A stretch of DNA of 64,000 nt. Source: Acanthosepion esculentum. Taxonomy: Eukaryota > Mollusca > Cephalopoda > Sepiida > Sepiidae. A model generated the notes under the pieces. It searched no databases and was not told where the DNA came from. It worked only from the letters and a program-made list of their open reading frames with translations. The position numbers and the translations under genes were made by a program. Shown here piece after piece: positions 34,506 to 45,694 of this stretch. Positions within the stretch are counted from its first letter, which is position 1; each line of letters opens with the position of its first letter. The stretch covers positions 20,038,185 through 20,102,184 of the forward strand of contig OZ038496.1 of assembly GCA_964036315.1 (NCBI GenBank). Direction: 5' to 3'.

Positions 34506-35685
34506 CACCATTCTTTTGAGTTCACTGGAAATTTTTCAAAAACTTGCTTTATGTTTGGAATCAAAATTTTCTGGGGGATTTAGCGGTAATAATATTATCT
34601 TGCCCTGTATATTACTATTGCCTCAGATAGTTTAGTAAACAGTTTGATACTCTACCTCTGAGTGAATTTCTATCTATAATGCCAATGAATATAATTTTAA
34701 AATTAGTTTTTATTTAAAAGAAAGTTATTTTTTTTGACAATGGAAAATTGAATAAATAAGATTTTAAAAGAAATAATTTGACTTCAGTATTTACTTTGAC
34801 CAAAATAAAATATATTCTAACAGTGAAAAAATCTGACATTATAAAATTTTTTTTTTTTTTTAAATTTACAAAAATCTGTGAACAAGCCTTTTTCAACAAC
34901 TAATCCTTTTTTATTTCATTTACTTTTTCTGCACTTCACTTGTTGGCTAACAAAGAAAGATCTTTAAAGTATAAAGGTTAAATGTTAGTATAAAAATGCT
35001 AACAGTGAATATGAATTGATTCTTTATGACGTTTCTATGAGATTCGATGGCAATCATATTGGGAACCAAATAAAAGAAAAAGAAATAAAAAAACTAACTT
35101 TTGAACTAAGGTTATGAAAGATATTTCCATAAAGCCAGAATATTTTGTTCTTCATGTTAAATCTTCCTTCATTTTCTTTATAAATCAGTTAAAAATTTAA
35201 ATAATTATTTTTTTATTATATCTTGCATGACTTTTCTTGGAAATTTTAAATGTAATATCAAGTTACTTTTCTTTCCATATAACTGTTGTACTTTCAATAT
35301 AATTGTTGATATATAAAGTGAATATTAAAAAAAAATTCCAATATTAGAAGTGCATCTAAAGGTTAAGTATTATGATAGAAGGCCCAAATGACTAAAACTT
35401 GAAAAGGACAGCATGAGTGCAGTAAGTAATAATCAGCTAGATACCTTGTAAACTAAATATCTTATACGCTGGCAACATATGTACTTCATTTACTGCCATA
35501 CTAACAGACACCTATAATTTGGCAAGGAATATTTAAGAAAAAAACACATTATACTCAGCTGATGGTTCATCCACACTTAGATATCAGTTTTCTTTATTTT
35601 AACCTGATTTTGATTGATAATCATAATTTAATCATGAATAATCAAATATATTTAATTCTGGCATAATCAGGGGAATAGTACGCCA
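34506..35685. other. No gene recognised
   Basis: AT-rich sequence. A 19-base T-run lies near 34848. Confidence 0.4.
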
Positions 35686-36445
35686 GACAGTCTAGAAGAA
35701 TCAGATGGCTGGGGGTTAAGGTTTTGAGATTCTATTAGACAAATATTATGATTTTGTTGAATAACATATAGTAACACATAACCTAATGGATTAAAGTGTT
35801 GTTTAAGTATGTATATCTGGCTACCTGACAGTTGTAAGTTCAATCCCTGGGTCTGGTAGTGCATACTCAGTGTAAGAAATGTACAGGTGACATAGAACTG
35901 AATGAAACTTGTGTATTAACTGATACATACTTAAGCGTCAAAATCAGAATGCAAATAGTCTACTGCTGATGATTGAATAAAGTGTTTGTTTTGAAATTCG
36001 AAGACGGTTACTGAGTATGAAGGCAGACATCTGAAGTAGACAAGAGGATACAATGGCTGAAACATTGTGTCTCTAACAACCAAGAAGAGCCTGTCTAGAG
36101 GAATCAGATGGCTGGGGATTAAGGTTTTGGGATTCTGTTAGACAAATGATTTTGTTGAATAACACATTGTAACACATAGACTAATGGATTAAAGTGTTGC
36201 TTAAAATATATCTGGCTCCATGGCAGCTGTGAGTTCAATCCCTGGATCTGGTAGTGCTGCAAAATTGCATACTCAGTGTAAGAAATGGAAATCAGAATGA
36301 GAACAATCTCTGCTAATTATTGAATAAAGTGTTCAGTTTGAAATTCCAAGACACTTACTGAGGATGATGACGGACATCTGAAGAAGGTGAGAGGGTGCAA
36401 TAGCTGAAACATTGTGTGTCTACCAACCAAGATAAGTATGTTGAG
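35686..36445 (+). mobile_element. Two SINE S2 copies in a 400-bp tandem duplication
   Basis: 'gaatcagatggctgggg' occurs at 35699 and 36100, each followed by 'taaggttttg', 'ttttgttgaataaca', then an S2 head. The S2 head reads 'ctaatggattaaagtgttg' plus 'gagttcaatccctgg'. The S2 tail is 'attgaataaagtgtt', then 'gctgaaacattgtgt'. The repeat of flank plus SINE shows duplication of the locus rather than two insertions. Confidence 0.8.
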
Positions 36446-36855
36446 CTGAATAGCAAAGCATATAATATTTCTCATCTCAAAGGTTCTGAGAAAAATCTTG
36501 TACTTACACAAATTTCAGATAAGACACACAGAAAAACAAGTTTCAATTTGAACTGACGTATTTTGGTACAGATTGCGGAGAAATAATGAAATACACATTT
36601 TTCTTCCAGACATAACAATTCTCTGGGTGATGCATTCCTGACTCAATTATGACTTTATTCAAGACAATGAATGAATTCCTCGGGGGTTATCACTTGTAAA
36701 TTCATGAATGTATGGATAAATTGCTATTTTATTAAGATCATCACTCTAATATAAATGCCAACATTGTTTAACATGAGTAAGTGAGATGTATACATGTATG
36801 TGTATAAATTTTAAGATATACCTACAATATACCTGTAAAAGAACAGTATGAATAA

Positions 36856-36955
36856 AGACAAAAAGAAAACTTATCTTAGCTGACATTTTTTGTCCTCTGA
36901 CAAACTTTATCAAGGTAAATATTCATCAGGTTAATTAAAAATTCCAACTAAATTA
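36856..36955 (+). repeat. Repeat R5, copy 1 (SINE-tail-like)
   Basis: 'aagacaaaaagaaaactta', then 'tgtcctctgacaaactttat', then 'caaggtaaat'. An inverted copy lies at 38040-38150 and a direct copy at 51660-51760. All three abut or lie near (TA)n. Confidence 0.8.
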
Positions 36956-37086
36956 TGGAGGATGCTAAGTGATATAAGTCTAATTAATTAAAATGAGTTT
37001 ATAATGTTCAATTTTTTTGTGCAATTAATATTTAAATCATTTTAGTATGGAATAAGTTTATGTATTTCATATATTGTGTGTATGTG

Positions 37087-37090
<4 letters not shown>

Positions 37091-37142
<52 letters not shown>
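37091..37142. repeat. (TA)n microsatellite
   Basis: About 50 bp of TA immediately before the mariner terminus. Confidence 0.95.
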
Positions 37143-37145
<3 letters not shown>

Positions 37146-37146
<1 letters not shown>

Positions 37147-37963
37147 AGGGTGCGATGGATAAATTGTCATCTAAATTATGCAAAAATGAAGATAACACTA
37201 CATCTCATTTTAACAGATATATTTACCAAAATTACACAAAAAAATCTTGAAATACTAAAGAGTAAATTTATTCAATAAAATTGCTACTGGTTTCAACCAA
37301 GGCCTCCAGATGACTTCGGAATCTTCTGCAACTATAATGCTGCCATAATCCTTGCCTTCATTTCATCTTTGGTGTTACAAGGAGTTTTGTTGGTCTCTTG
37401 CTCAGCCGTGCCCCACACATAAATAATCAAGGGCTTGCAGTCGGCGGAGTTAGGTGACCAGATATGAGGGGTGATGTGGTCGCAGAAATTGTCTGACGGC
37501 CTTGACTGGGTTCTCCTGCTTGTGTTGCATGGTGCAGAGTTTTATTCTTAGACATAGGGCCTTCCATTAGCCAACCTCTTGACCCAGGGTAGTACTACCT
37601 CTGCAAGGCACTTGATGTTGTTGTGTCTAAGGCCCTCATCAACAAATTCAGGAGTTCTTTTCTTATCAGTGAGTTTTCCAAGCTGCCATACCTTTGTAAT
37701 TACTATTAAACTCATCCAACTCTTTCTGATTCCACTGAAATGTCCTCGCATTCACATCCAAACACTCTGAAATGTTCGTATTAGAGCTTCTGGCAGGAAT
37801 GCCAAGCAGTGCCGCATGCTGTTTCCAGAATGAAATGTGTCATGGCGCTCTTTTTCTCATATCTGACCCTACTATACAGTGCAGTTGAAAAAATGAAAGG
37901 CAAACAATGCATAATCTTGAAATTAAAAATATAAAATAGCGACTATTTACCTATCGCACCCTG
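37146..37963 (-). mobile_element. Deleted mariner element with both termini, 818 bp
   Basis: Termini are 'gagggtgcgatggataaat' on the left and, reverse-complemented, 'cagggtgcgataggtaaat' on the right. TA lies on each side, as expected for Tc1/mariner insertion. The minus strand encodes a mariner transposase C-terminal part: 'FVDEGLRHNNIKCLAEVVL', then 'PWVKRLANGRPYV', then 'APCNTSRRTQ', then 'NKTPCNTKDEMKARIMAAL'. Stop codons interrupt it, and most of the N-terminal and central catalytic region is missing. The region of the third catalytic Asp reads 'NSADCKPLI'. Non-autonomous. Confidence 0.85.
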
Positions 37964-38039
37964 TATATATATTTTTAAATAACAGGAGGTTATGAATTTA
38001 ACCAAGACTTTTCAGTTAACCTGATGAATATCTATGATT

Positions 38040-38148
38040 GTCTCTTAAATTTAATTTGGTTTATAAATGCTGCAAAACAGAATCCTTGCATTTGCCTTGA
38101 TAAAGTCTGTCAGAGGATGAAACACATCAGCTAAGTTTTCCTTTTGTC

Positions 38149-38150
<2 letters not shown>
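38040..38150 (-). repeat. Repeat R5, copy 2, inverted
   Basis: 'ccttgataaagtctgtcaga', then 'aagttttccttttgtctttt' is the reverse complement of 36856-36900. With copy 1 it brackets the mariner element at about 1.1 kb distance. Confidence 0.8.

Positions 38151-38152
<2 letters not shown>

Positions 38153-38209
<57 letters not shown>
38153..38209. repeat. (TA)n microsatellite
   Basis: Over 50 bp of TA. Confidence 0.95.
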
Positions 38210-38212
<3 letters not shown>

Positions 38213-38254
38213 GAAAGATTGAAAATATCTTCAATCCTTTTCTGTCCTCAAAAT

Positions 38255-38690
38255 AAATGTAAGGTCCTGACATGTCATCTCACTTTCCCACTACTACATG
38301 GCTTTCCTCTGTGTTTTCTGAATATATTTTCATTGTAATTGTTCTAATAAGCTCTCCTATTTGGTACCTCAACTGCATAAATTTTAGCATAATACTAGAT
38401 TGGCAGATAGATCTCAATATTTTACTGTTGAAATACCTAGATGTAACCTTCTATTCTATTCTTTTCTAATAGTTTCCTGTTCAACTCTCTGCTTGCTTCC
38501 TTACCACCTACAATCTTCCAAAGTTTAAATGCAATGTCAATTGCTATCTTCACTTCTTGAAATTTGTTTTTTTATTGTCATTTCTCTTCACTAGTCTTCT
38601 TATTCTCTTCCACTCCTAACAAGCCTTTGCATCTTAGTGGCATTACTCCCTTGCTTGGGATGAAAAAGTACCAACAGGATATTTAAATAA
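38255..38690 (+). mobile_element. LINE A 3' end, plus strand
   Basis: 'ttcattgtaattgttctaat' (FHGNCS-type block), then 'gcataattttagcataatac'-like text, then 'tttgcatcttagtggcatta' and 'cccttgcttgggatgaaa'. Same order as in other LINE A copies. Confidence 0.75.
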
Positions 38691-39554
38691 CAAAGTGAAA
38701 TGTTGAATTGCAAAACAATGTTTCAGTACACAACTTGAGAAGTAATTAAAATCACGTCACTTTGTCTATCCTACAATTTTATGGTATAATGTATTACTAG
38801 AACTCCAAAAGACTTATTTGAATGCCATCAGTTAACGGTGATTATTGAAACACTGTTATTATTTCCTACTACTCCAAACATTAGTTCATGGATAATGTTG
38901 GAATAAAAAACTGAAAAACTTACTAAAAGAACTGATAGACAGAAAACTTGTGCATATTATTTAACCAACCATATATATATATATAGAGAGAGAGAGAGAG
39001 TGTGTGAGAGATTTGCTGTTGTTTTTGTTGGTATAATTTGATTTGTTCCGATATATCTCAAATGGAAATATTTAATAGAGAATGGGCAAAGGAGTTTTTG
39101 TTTCTTATTCTTTCCTAATCAAGTCAAAATCATTAATATTCATCTGATTGGATTTGAGGAATCAATACATAAAATGTTGATCAATGATATGCAAATGTGA
39201 TATTTTTTTCTTTAGCGCCTCTTACTGTAAGAAAACAACATCGACACACAAATTTCTCAATACAAATATAATCTAATAAATGTATGTAGACACTGTTCTC
39301 TTCTGTATATTTCTTAATAAATGTACATTAGATTTAGCCATACTCCAAAACCAAAACATTAAGAACTCAAGTTTTGTTCTTAAATAGCCTTGTCATATCT
39401 AGACTGTCATACATGGTGCCAAACCTCTTCAGAAATGTCAAGACTCAACTGTATCCAACTGCTTTCTCAGAACACTGATTAAAAATGACTTCAAGCAAAT
39501 GAACTCTGTAGATCTGCAAGAGGGCCATCTTTCTTCAAATCTCATGGGCTGGTG
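38691..39554. other. No gene recognised; TA/GA microsatellite
   Basis: A (TA)n(GA)n tract lies at 38973-39006. No frame is supported. Confidence 0.4.
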
Positions 39555-39725
39555 CAACATAATTACAAAGAACTGTACCAAATAGCAGAAACCTCATCAC
39601 TTGAAGGCTTTTAACAGCAGCAACAACTAAAATGCATAGAAGAAAAGAAAAAATGATATAATCAAAATGTTAATATTCCACACTACTTCTAACAAAAGGT
39701 TAGGAAGGAAACCCTTATAAATACT
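39555..39725 (-). repeat. Dispersed repeat R4, minus copy
   Basis: Reverse complement of parts of 24420-24600 and 54590-54680. See the copy at 24420. Confidence 0.65.
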
Positions 39726-39756
39726 GGAAAGTTTCTGAATTATGAGAAAATATATA

Positions 39757-39833
39757 TTAGGTTGGTGCAAAAATAATGTTTTTTGACGTTCAACTTCATG
39801 TGAGAAAACGGCATTATTTTTGCACCAACCTAA
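39757..39833. mobile_element. 77-bp mariner MITE, MADE1-like
   Basis: Starts 'ttaggttggtgcaaaaataa' and ends with the exact reverse complement 'ttatttttgcaccaacctaa'. TA duplications stand at 39755-39756 and 39834-39835. The terminal sequence is the one known from Hsmar1/cecropia-type mariners and the human MADE1 MITE. The inside (about 33 bp) encodes nothing. A transcript would fold into one hairpin. The family match is recalled from memory. Confidence 0.92.
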
Positions 39834-40204
39834 TAGATTCTTGTTTGTTTTTGTTATGGGTCATTTAATGCTGAAATTCAAGATTCTAGGGAGTTTTGAT
39901 GTAATAAAATATGATATGTGTTATTCTGCTTTCAAAATTGAATACATGCATGATGATATTCAGCTTTTGTGCATATACATGTTTTTGTGGACATAATTAC
40001 TAGAGACAATGATGCGTGTGTTTAATGTTTTGTTGAAGTTATATTTTGGAATACAGTTTGATTTCTTTAAGAAATTGTTGGATATTATATAGATTAATGT
40101 CATGAAAGAGTTCTTTCAGGTTGGTTGATTGATTTTGTTTAGCGGCATATCAACTTCTATGGGTTATTTAATGCCGAAAACTAAATATTTTTAAATAAAA
40201 TATA

Positions 40205-40560
40205 TTGCTGGTCATTTTACTATAAATAGGTACTTTTATATTTCCATAATGTTTTGTTTTGAGGTTCACTATTTGTCCATAGCTTGGACCTTAACAGGTG
40301 CTACCACCCTGCGTCAGGGTGGATCTGGGAACAGAAACAATTAAGAGGTGGTCCACATTCCTCAAAACCTCTAATCTTTTGATCTTGTTGCCAAATTTTT
40401 ATATATATATATATATATTCCTGAACATGGCAATAAACTGTATCAGGTAGCAAGGCTCCATCTAAGGATTTCTGGGTAATGTGGAGTTCCCCTAAGATGC
40501 TATTAGTCTCAGATCCACTCTATCTCAAAGTGGTAGTGCCTGTTAGGATGTCATCTAATC
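40205..40560. repeat. Dispersed repeat R1, copies 2 and 3 in inverted orientation
   Basis: Copy 2 (40205-40380, plus) matches 2040-2220. Copy 3 (about 40500-40555) is reversed: 'gtctcagatccactctat', then 'agtggtagtgcctgttagg' is the reverse complement of 'taacaggtgctaccacc', then 'ggatctgggaac'. A short (TA)n lies between them. Confidence 0.7.
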
Positions 40561-40852
40561 TTCAAATATTGATAACCGTGTCAGTGACTTGCTTAACACA
40601 CCAGGGGTGATGAATTCCTACCCTAAAAAAGACTGGGTGTTCACTAATCCTGATGAGTTAATCATCCATAAAGGTGAAGAGACTCTGATATAAAACCTGG
40701 GATTTATTGATCATCCCCTTATACTTTTTAAGTCACCTATCAAGGTAAACAGATTCTAATATTAAACCTGCAATTTCACTTGTATTCAGTGATGTAAACT
40801 TATGCGTTCGTCTTTTGGGATAAATGATGTCATTGTTCAGAGAATGATATTT

Positions 40853-40982
40853 GTCATCATTTCAAGAAACTTCAAGCACAAGTATTGGTTGTTTTTAGTA
40901 TCATCAACAAAGTTAAGCAATGTTAAGCCTGGTCAGTTCCTAGATGTGTAACTTCTTGGGAATACCATGTGCTTTAAGCTTG
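40853..40982 (+). pseudogene. 5S rRNA-derived sequence
   Basis: 'aaagttaagcaatgttaag', then 'cctggtcagttcctagatgt', then 'cttgggaataccatgtgct' follow the 3' two-thirds of animal 5S rRNA in order. Those landmarks are GAAGTTAAGCAACGTC, GGCCCGGTTAGTACTTGGATG and CTGGGAATACC. The upstream 'gtattggttgtttttagtatc' fits the preceding part more weakly. Substitutions throughout make it a pseudogene or the head of a SINE. It is immediately followed by a tRNA-derived SINE S1. Confidence 0.75.
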
Positions 40983-41215
40983 GATATGCAGGTGGTATAA
41001 TGGATAATGGTACAGAATGAGAAATTGAAAAGTCAAGTTTGAATTCCAGTTGAGTTTGTTGCATTCACTTATGTGCAAATCCATCTCTTCTCTGTCCAGC
41101 TATGGGTACAGACAGAACAGACTGGGCCCCATAAATTTGGTTGGCAGTCTAGGAAAGTGTTGACAAAGGGTGGGTGAGCTAATGGCTAATATGTGACTAC
41201 AATATTAAAAACTAT
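40983..41215 (+). mobile_element. SINE S1, plus strand, truncated tail
   Basis: 'ggtggtataatggataatgg' (box A side), then 'agtttgaattccagttgag' (box B side), then 'agctatgggtacagaca', then 'gttggcagtctaggaaa'. It directly abuts the 5S-derived sequence with no gap. Confidence 0.75.
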
Positions 41216-41775
41216 TAAGAAAAAATAAAAACTTGAAATTGTAACCTCATCTGACATATGACACGCAGAGCAACAGTAGAGGTCATTCTGTTATGATGAA
41301 GAGTGTGTGCATTATGGAGAACAGTCAGTTGACTGCTTTAAACAATTCATTTGTGCAGGTTGTTCAGTAAAAACTTCTTGACATGATAATTCATCCTTAT
41401 ATCAAGGTGAGAAATTCTCTATAGCAATCCACACATACTTTATTTTTTTTACATTCTCTCAAACATAATTCTGGCTCACTTACTCCACAAAAGTTTTTAA
41501 AGAGAATTTTTTTTTTCATGTATTTACTGATGATTTTGATCCAACAAAAATTTACATTACAGACATTTTCACACTGGATTATTATTGATTATTTTTTTTT
41601 AATAACTGAACTATGTCACACTGGAATTGCAAGATAATTCACTTATCTTTGTCCATTCATATTCAAATCCACCAAACCCGATATTGAAAATGGGTTCAGA
41701 AATGGAACTTTTAGATCAATCAGTAGCAAACAAATAAAAGGTGGGAAAAAATTATTTTCTCTTGTTTCATTGATT
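41216..41775. other. No gene recognised
   Basis: No supported feature. Confidence 0.4.
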
Positions 41776-41778
41776 TTC

Positions 41779-41779
<1 letters not shown>

Positions 41780-41872
<93 letters not shown>

Positions 41873-42286
41873 GTGTGTGTATAATATATGTATAATGTAT
41901 GCATATATATATGTATAATGTATGTATGTGTGTGTGTATAATATATGCATATATGTATAATGTATGCATATATATATGTATAATGTATGCATATATGTAT
42001 GTATAATGTATGCATATATGTATAATGTATGCATATATGTATGTATAATGTATGCATATATGTATAATGTATGCATATATGTATGTATAATGTATGCATA
42101 TATGTATAATGTATGCATATATGTATGTATAATGTATGCATATATGTATAATGTATGCATATATGTATGTATAATGTATGCATATATATATGTATAATGT
42201 ATGCATATATATATCTATATCCATAATGCATGCATATATATATCTATAATGTATACATATAGATATATAGTATATGTATAATGTAT

Positions 42287-42325
<39 letters not shown>

Positions 42326-42751
42326 GTATGCATATATATATATATATAATGTATGCATATATATATGTATAATGTATACATATAGATATATATGTACATG
42401 TATAATGTATGCATATATATATATGTATAATGTATGCATATATATATATGTATAATGTATGCATATATATATATGTATAATGTATACATATAGATATATA
42501 TGTACATGTATAATGTATGCATATATATATATGTATAATGTATACATATAGATATATATGTACATGTATAATGTATGCATATATATATATATCTATATGT
42601 ATAATGTATGCATATATATATATGTACAATTTATACATATTGATATATATGTATAATGTAGGCATATATATATATATATATATGTATAATGTATGCATAT
42701 AGATATATATATATATATATGTATAATGTATGCATATAGATATATAATTTA

Positions 42752-42798
<47 letters not shown>

Positions 42799-42825
42799 CA
42801 TGCATATATGTCTGTGTGTGTGTAT
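41780..42825. repeat. 1-kb TA / TATGTATAATGTATGCA compound array
   Basis: (TA)n, then many copies of a 17-27-bp unit around 'gtataatgtatgcatata', mixed with 'gatata' blocks. One minus frame of 445 codons and several others remain open through the array. Their composition (Tyr, Ile, His, Thr, Met) simply reflects the repeat. Confidence 0.97.
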
Positions 42826-42949
42826 TTAGGCAGCAAATTCTCGTATAAGTATGTCTGATTGCACATTGTCAACTGTTTACATTTAAAAGCATAATGAAAA
42901 ATTATGCTAATAGATAACAACGCACGACTTTGTATAAAAATTTGTACCC

Positions 42950-43020
42950 CGAATAACATATAGTTTTGGACTACTTGCATCTCTGAAGATGATCTTCAAA
43001 GAAGAATCGAAAGTACTTAG
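42950..43020 (+). repeat. SINE-tail-like phrase
   Basis: 'gcatctctgaagatgatctt' and 'cgaaagtacttagg' have the style of the 3' ends of invertebrate SINEs ('...TGAAGATG...CGAAA...'). The weaker relatives near 5065 and 55780 share 'gtactttcaa'. Confidence 0.35.
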
Positions 43021-43149
43021 GAAATGAAAAAGAAATTTAAACTGTTATAGCACATTTCTATCGTACTTTAATATCAATATAAGGTAGGTTATTTCTGAGC
43101 ATGAACGGATTTTATGAAAAAATAGCAGACATACTGTCTGTAATTTATT

Positions 43150-43150
<1 letters not shown>

Positions 43151-43203
<53 letters not shown>
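43151..43203. repeat. (TA)n microsatellite
   Basis: About 52 bp of TA. Confidence 0.95.
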
Positions 43204-43206
<3 letters not shown>

Positions 43207-43236
43207 AATAGGTTATAGTTGCTCCAATGAGAGAAA

Positions 43237-43711
43237 AGTGTATATTTTAAAAAGGGAGAAACTACAAATATTTTTCATTGTAATGTGGATTTTTTAAAAA
43301 TATATTTTTATTTTATTTGCTACACACATTTCTGGTCTTGTGTTCTTTTTCAAGCAAAGAGTGGGTATTTCTACATATTATTAAAATGAATTAATTTTCC
43401 TTATGGCTTTCAATGTTAAACATTCTCTTTTGTGGGGGGTGTAATAGTGACACAAATGTCTTTATTGAACTGGTGGTAAGAAAGTTCTTCTGTTTAAAGG
43501 GTAATAAAACAATTAAGATTGGTCCAAGAAAGGGTGTGGAAAGATATCTGTATTCTTATCTTTTAATATCTCCTGTATGTTCTTAGATTTATTTCCATTT
43601 TTGTGTATTGTGTCTGCATTTTTATATATATATATATACATATATATAAATATTTTTAAAAAAATCCACATTACAACCAAAAATGTTTAAAGTTTTTCTC
43701 TTCTTTTAAAA

Positions 43712-43726
<15 letters not shown>
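43237..43726. repeat. Inverted repeat, about 75-bp arms, between two (TA)n tracts
   Basis: Left 'tattttaaaaagggagaaac', then 'cattgtaatgtggatttttt'. Right 'aaaaaaatccacattacaac', then 'gtttttctcttcttttaaaa'. The arms are reverse complements with a few changes. The interior holds no coding frame. It may be a small non-autonomous DNA element inserted at TA-rich DNA. Confidence 0.75.
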
Positions 43727-43772
<46 letters not shown>

Positions 43773-43779
43773 ACTTAAC

Positions 43780-43930
43780 CTGTCACTATCAACATATGAG
43801 TGTCTTTCAGTTCAGTTTTTATGTTTATGTTTCATATGACACAGCAATCCTATACGGGATTTGCAAATAAGTCCACACAAGGGACATGCTGAAGGGTTGA
43901 CCATTACGTGGGCTGATGTGTTAGCCTGAG
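43780..43930 (-). mobile_element. C2H2 zinc-finger tail of a LINE ORF, fragment
   Basis: Minus-strand translation gives 'SACPLCGLICKSRIGLLCH' and then 'MKHKH', a C-x2-C-x12-H finger with the 'C.SRIGL..H' core. This is typical of the zinc finger at the C-terminus of many LINE ORF2 proteins. The finger occupies 43821-43886. No upstream LINE domain is attached, and (TA)n lies on the downstream side. Confidence 0.55.
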
Positions 43931-43961
43931 ATTTAGTGTTCGTTCTTAATTCTTAATTTTA

Positions 43962-43969
43962 TATATATG

Positions 43970-44000
<31 letters not shown>

Positions 44001-44012
44001 ATGTGTGTGCAT

Positions 44013-44061
<49 letters not shown>
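43962..44061. repeat. TA/TG microsatellites
   Basis: TA, then TG, then TA repeats. Further (TA)n tracts lie at 44174-44216, 44340-44370 and 44748-44780. Confidence 0.93.
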
Positions 44062-44064
<3 letters not shown>

Positions 44065-44168
44065 TTTAGAAATTGTTAAAAGCTGTACATGTTATCTTTA
44101 GTTTTACTTTTATTTTATTTTTTAATACGTATATTGAGCACTTTTTAATACCACTGTTTCCTTTTATG

Positions 44169-44220
<52 letters not shown>

Positions 44221-44337
44221 ATGTATATTTTTAAAATATTAAAAAATAAAAAATTTTAAGTTCCCAGTATACCTCATTTGTGCCTATGTATAGTCACATC
44301 AACATAACAAATTTAGTACGATGACATTCTAACTGAT

Positions 44338-44374
<37 letters not shown>

Positions 44375-44747
44375 AACATCTCTATATATAGAAAAATAAC
44401 CTAACTAAAAATAAAGCAACCTTATGATGAAACAGTAACTCATAGCTTAATCAGATACCAATGTACTGTAGTATATTTTATATATCAATTGAAATATCGT
44501 TTTAATATTTGTGACTACTAAAAATGCTAGTCATATTTTTATAGTCATTACTTGTATTATTAATTTTTATGAAGAAAAGAATATTTAATGGAGTCTTCCC
44601 AGAAATCAAACTTCTTTCTCTCTCTCTTTTTTAACCCAAGATAAAATAGGAATAGCAAATGTTTTAACTTACTTCGTAAATCCTCACAAACTTGTTTTAG
44701 TACAAACAGATAAATTTATAAAATTTTTAAGTCAGAAGCTGAATTAA

Positions 44748-44783
<36 letters not shown>

Positions 44784-45690
44784 GTATGCATATTACACAC
44801 ACACAGACACACACATAAAATAGATATCTATCTATATATATGTATGTATAGAAAAAGAAAATTCATCTGGCCCATAACTTTGATCCCCAAGCAGATTTTT
44901 AAGAAGCTAAAAGACCAATTTGGGCAAAAAAAGATGATATGTAAATACACAAGAAATGGCTTCTGACCCAGACATCATCAGATTTTCAAAGAAATCACAA
45001 TGAAACATCTCCAAAAGTACAAGATTTTCTGAGATATGTTTTAAAAAAATTTCAAGAAACAAATATTTATCAAGAACGATTTTTGTATTCTGAATTAGAT
45101 CTGCAAGAGGATTTATAAAGATTCTTGTAGAAATCCCATTTTTGTATATAGCCTGTTTGTTTCTTCTGAAACTACGGGTGGGCCATGTGATTCCAGAAGG
45201 TTGCTTGATTTGCCTCAGAGCTGACTCAGGAGAAATTAGTGTCATTTTGAACTGAACCAGCTGTTTTTATTTTGTCTTATAAAATCTGTTTCTTTCCTCT
45301 AGGCGTATCTGTAGAAGCAGTTTGGCTCGCTTCCAATTCAGCATATTGCTCAGATATAATTGTGCGTGTATGTGTGTGTGAGAGAGAAAGAGAGAGAGAG
45401 AATATAGTGAGATATAAGTGTCTAATTAACCTCTTGTCACCTGACTTCACACAGCATAGGGTCTTACTACCAGGTTGAGCCTAAGGTCATTCTTATCTGT
45501 AATTTTGGTCACTAACATGCATCTATATATCCACATTTTTTTGCGCATGCATGTGTAAATGCACAGGAAAAGAATACTTATAATTTCCTTGGTACTCTAA
45601 ATGATACCTCAAAACATGTATTTTAATTCTCAAAGATGTGATGCTATATTCTAAAAGCTTTCATTGATTAATCACTTGGCCATGAATTCA
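44221..45690. other. No gene recognised
   Basis: AT-rich sequence with TA, CA and GA microsatellites (GA at about 45378-45402). The 112-codon minus frame at 44907-45245 shows no motif. Confidence 0.4.
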
Positions 45691-45694
45691 ACAT

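Noticed and set aside
41643..42980. A 445-codon minus-strand open frame and its overlapping relatives
   Set aside because: Same cause: a TATG/TA array. The non-repeat ends show no motif.
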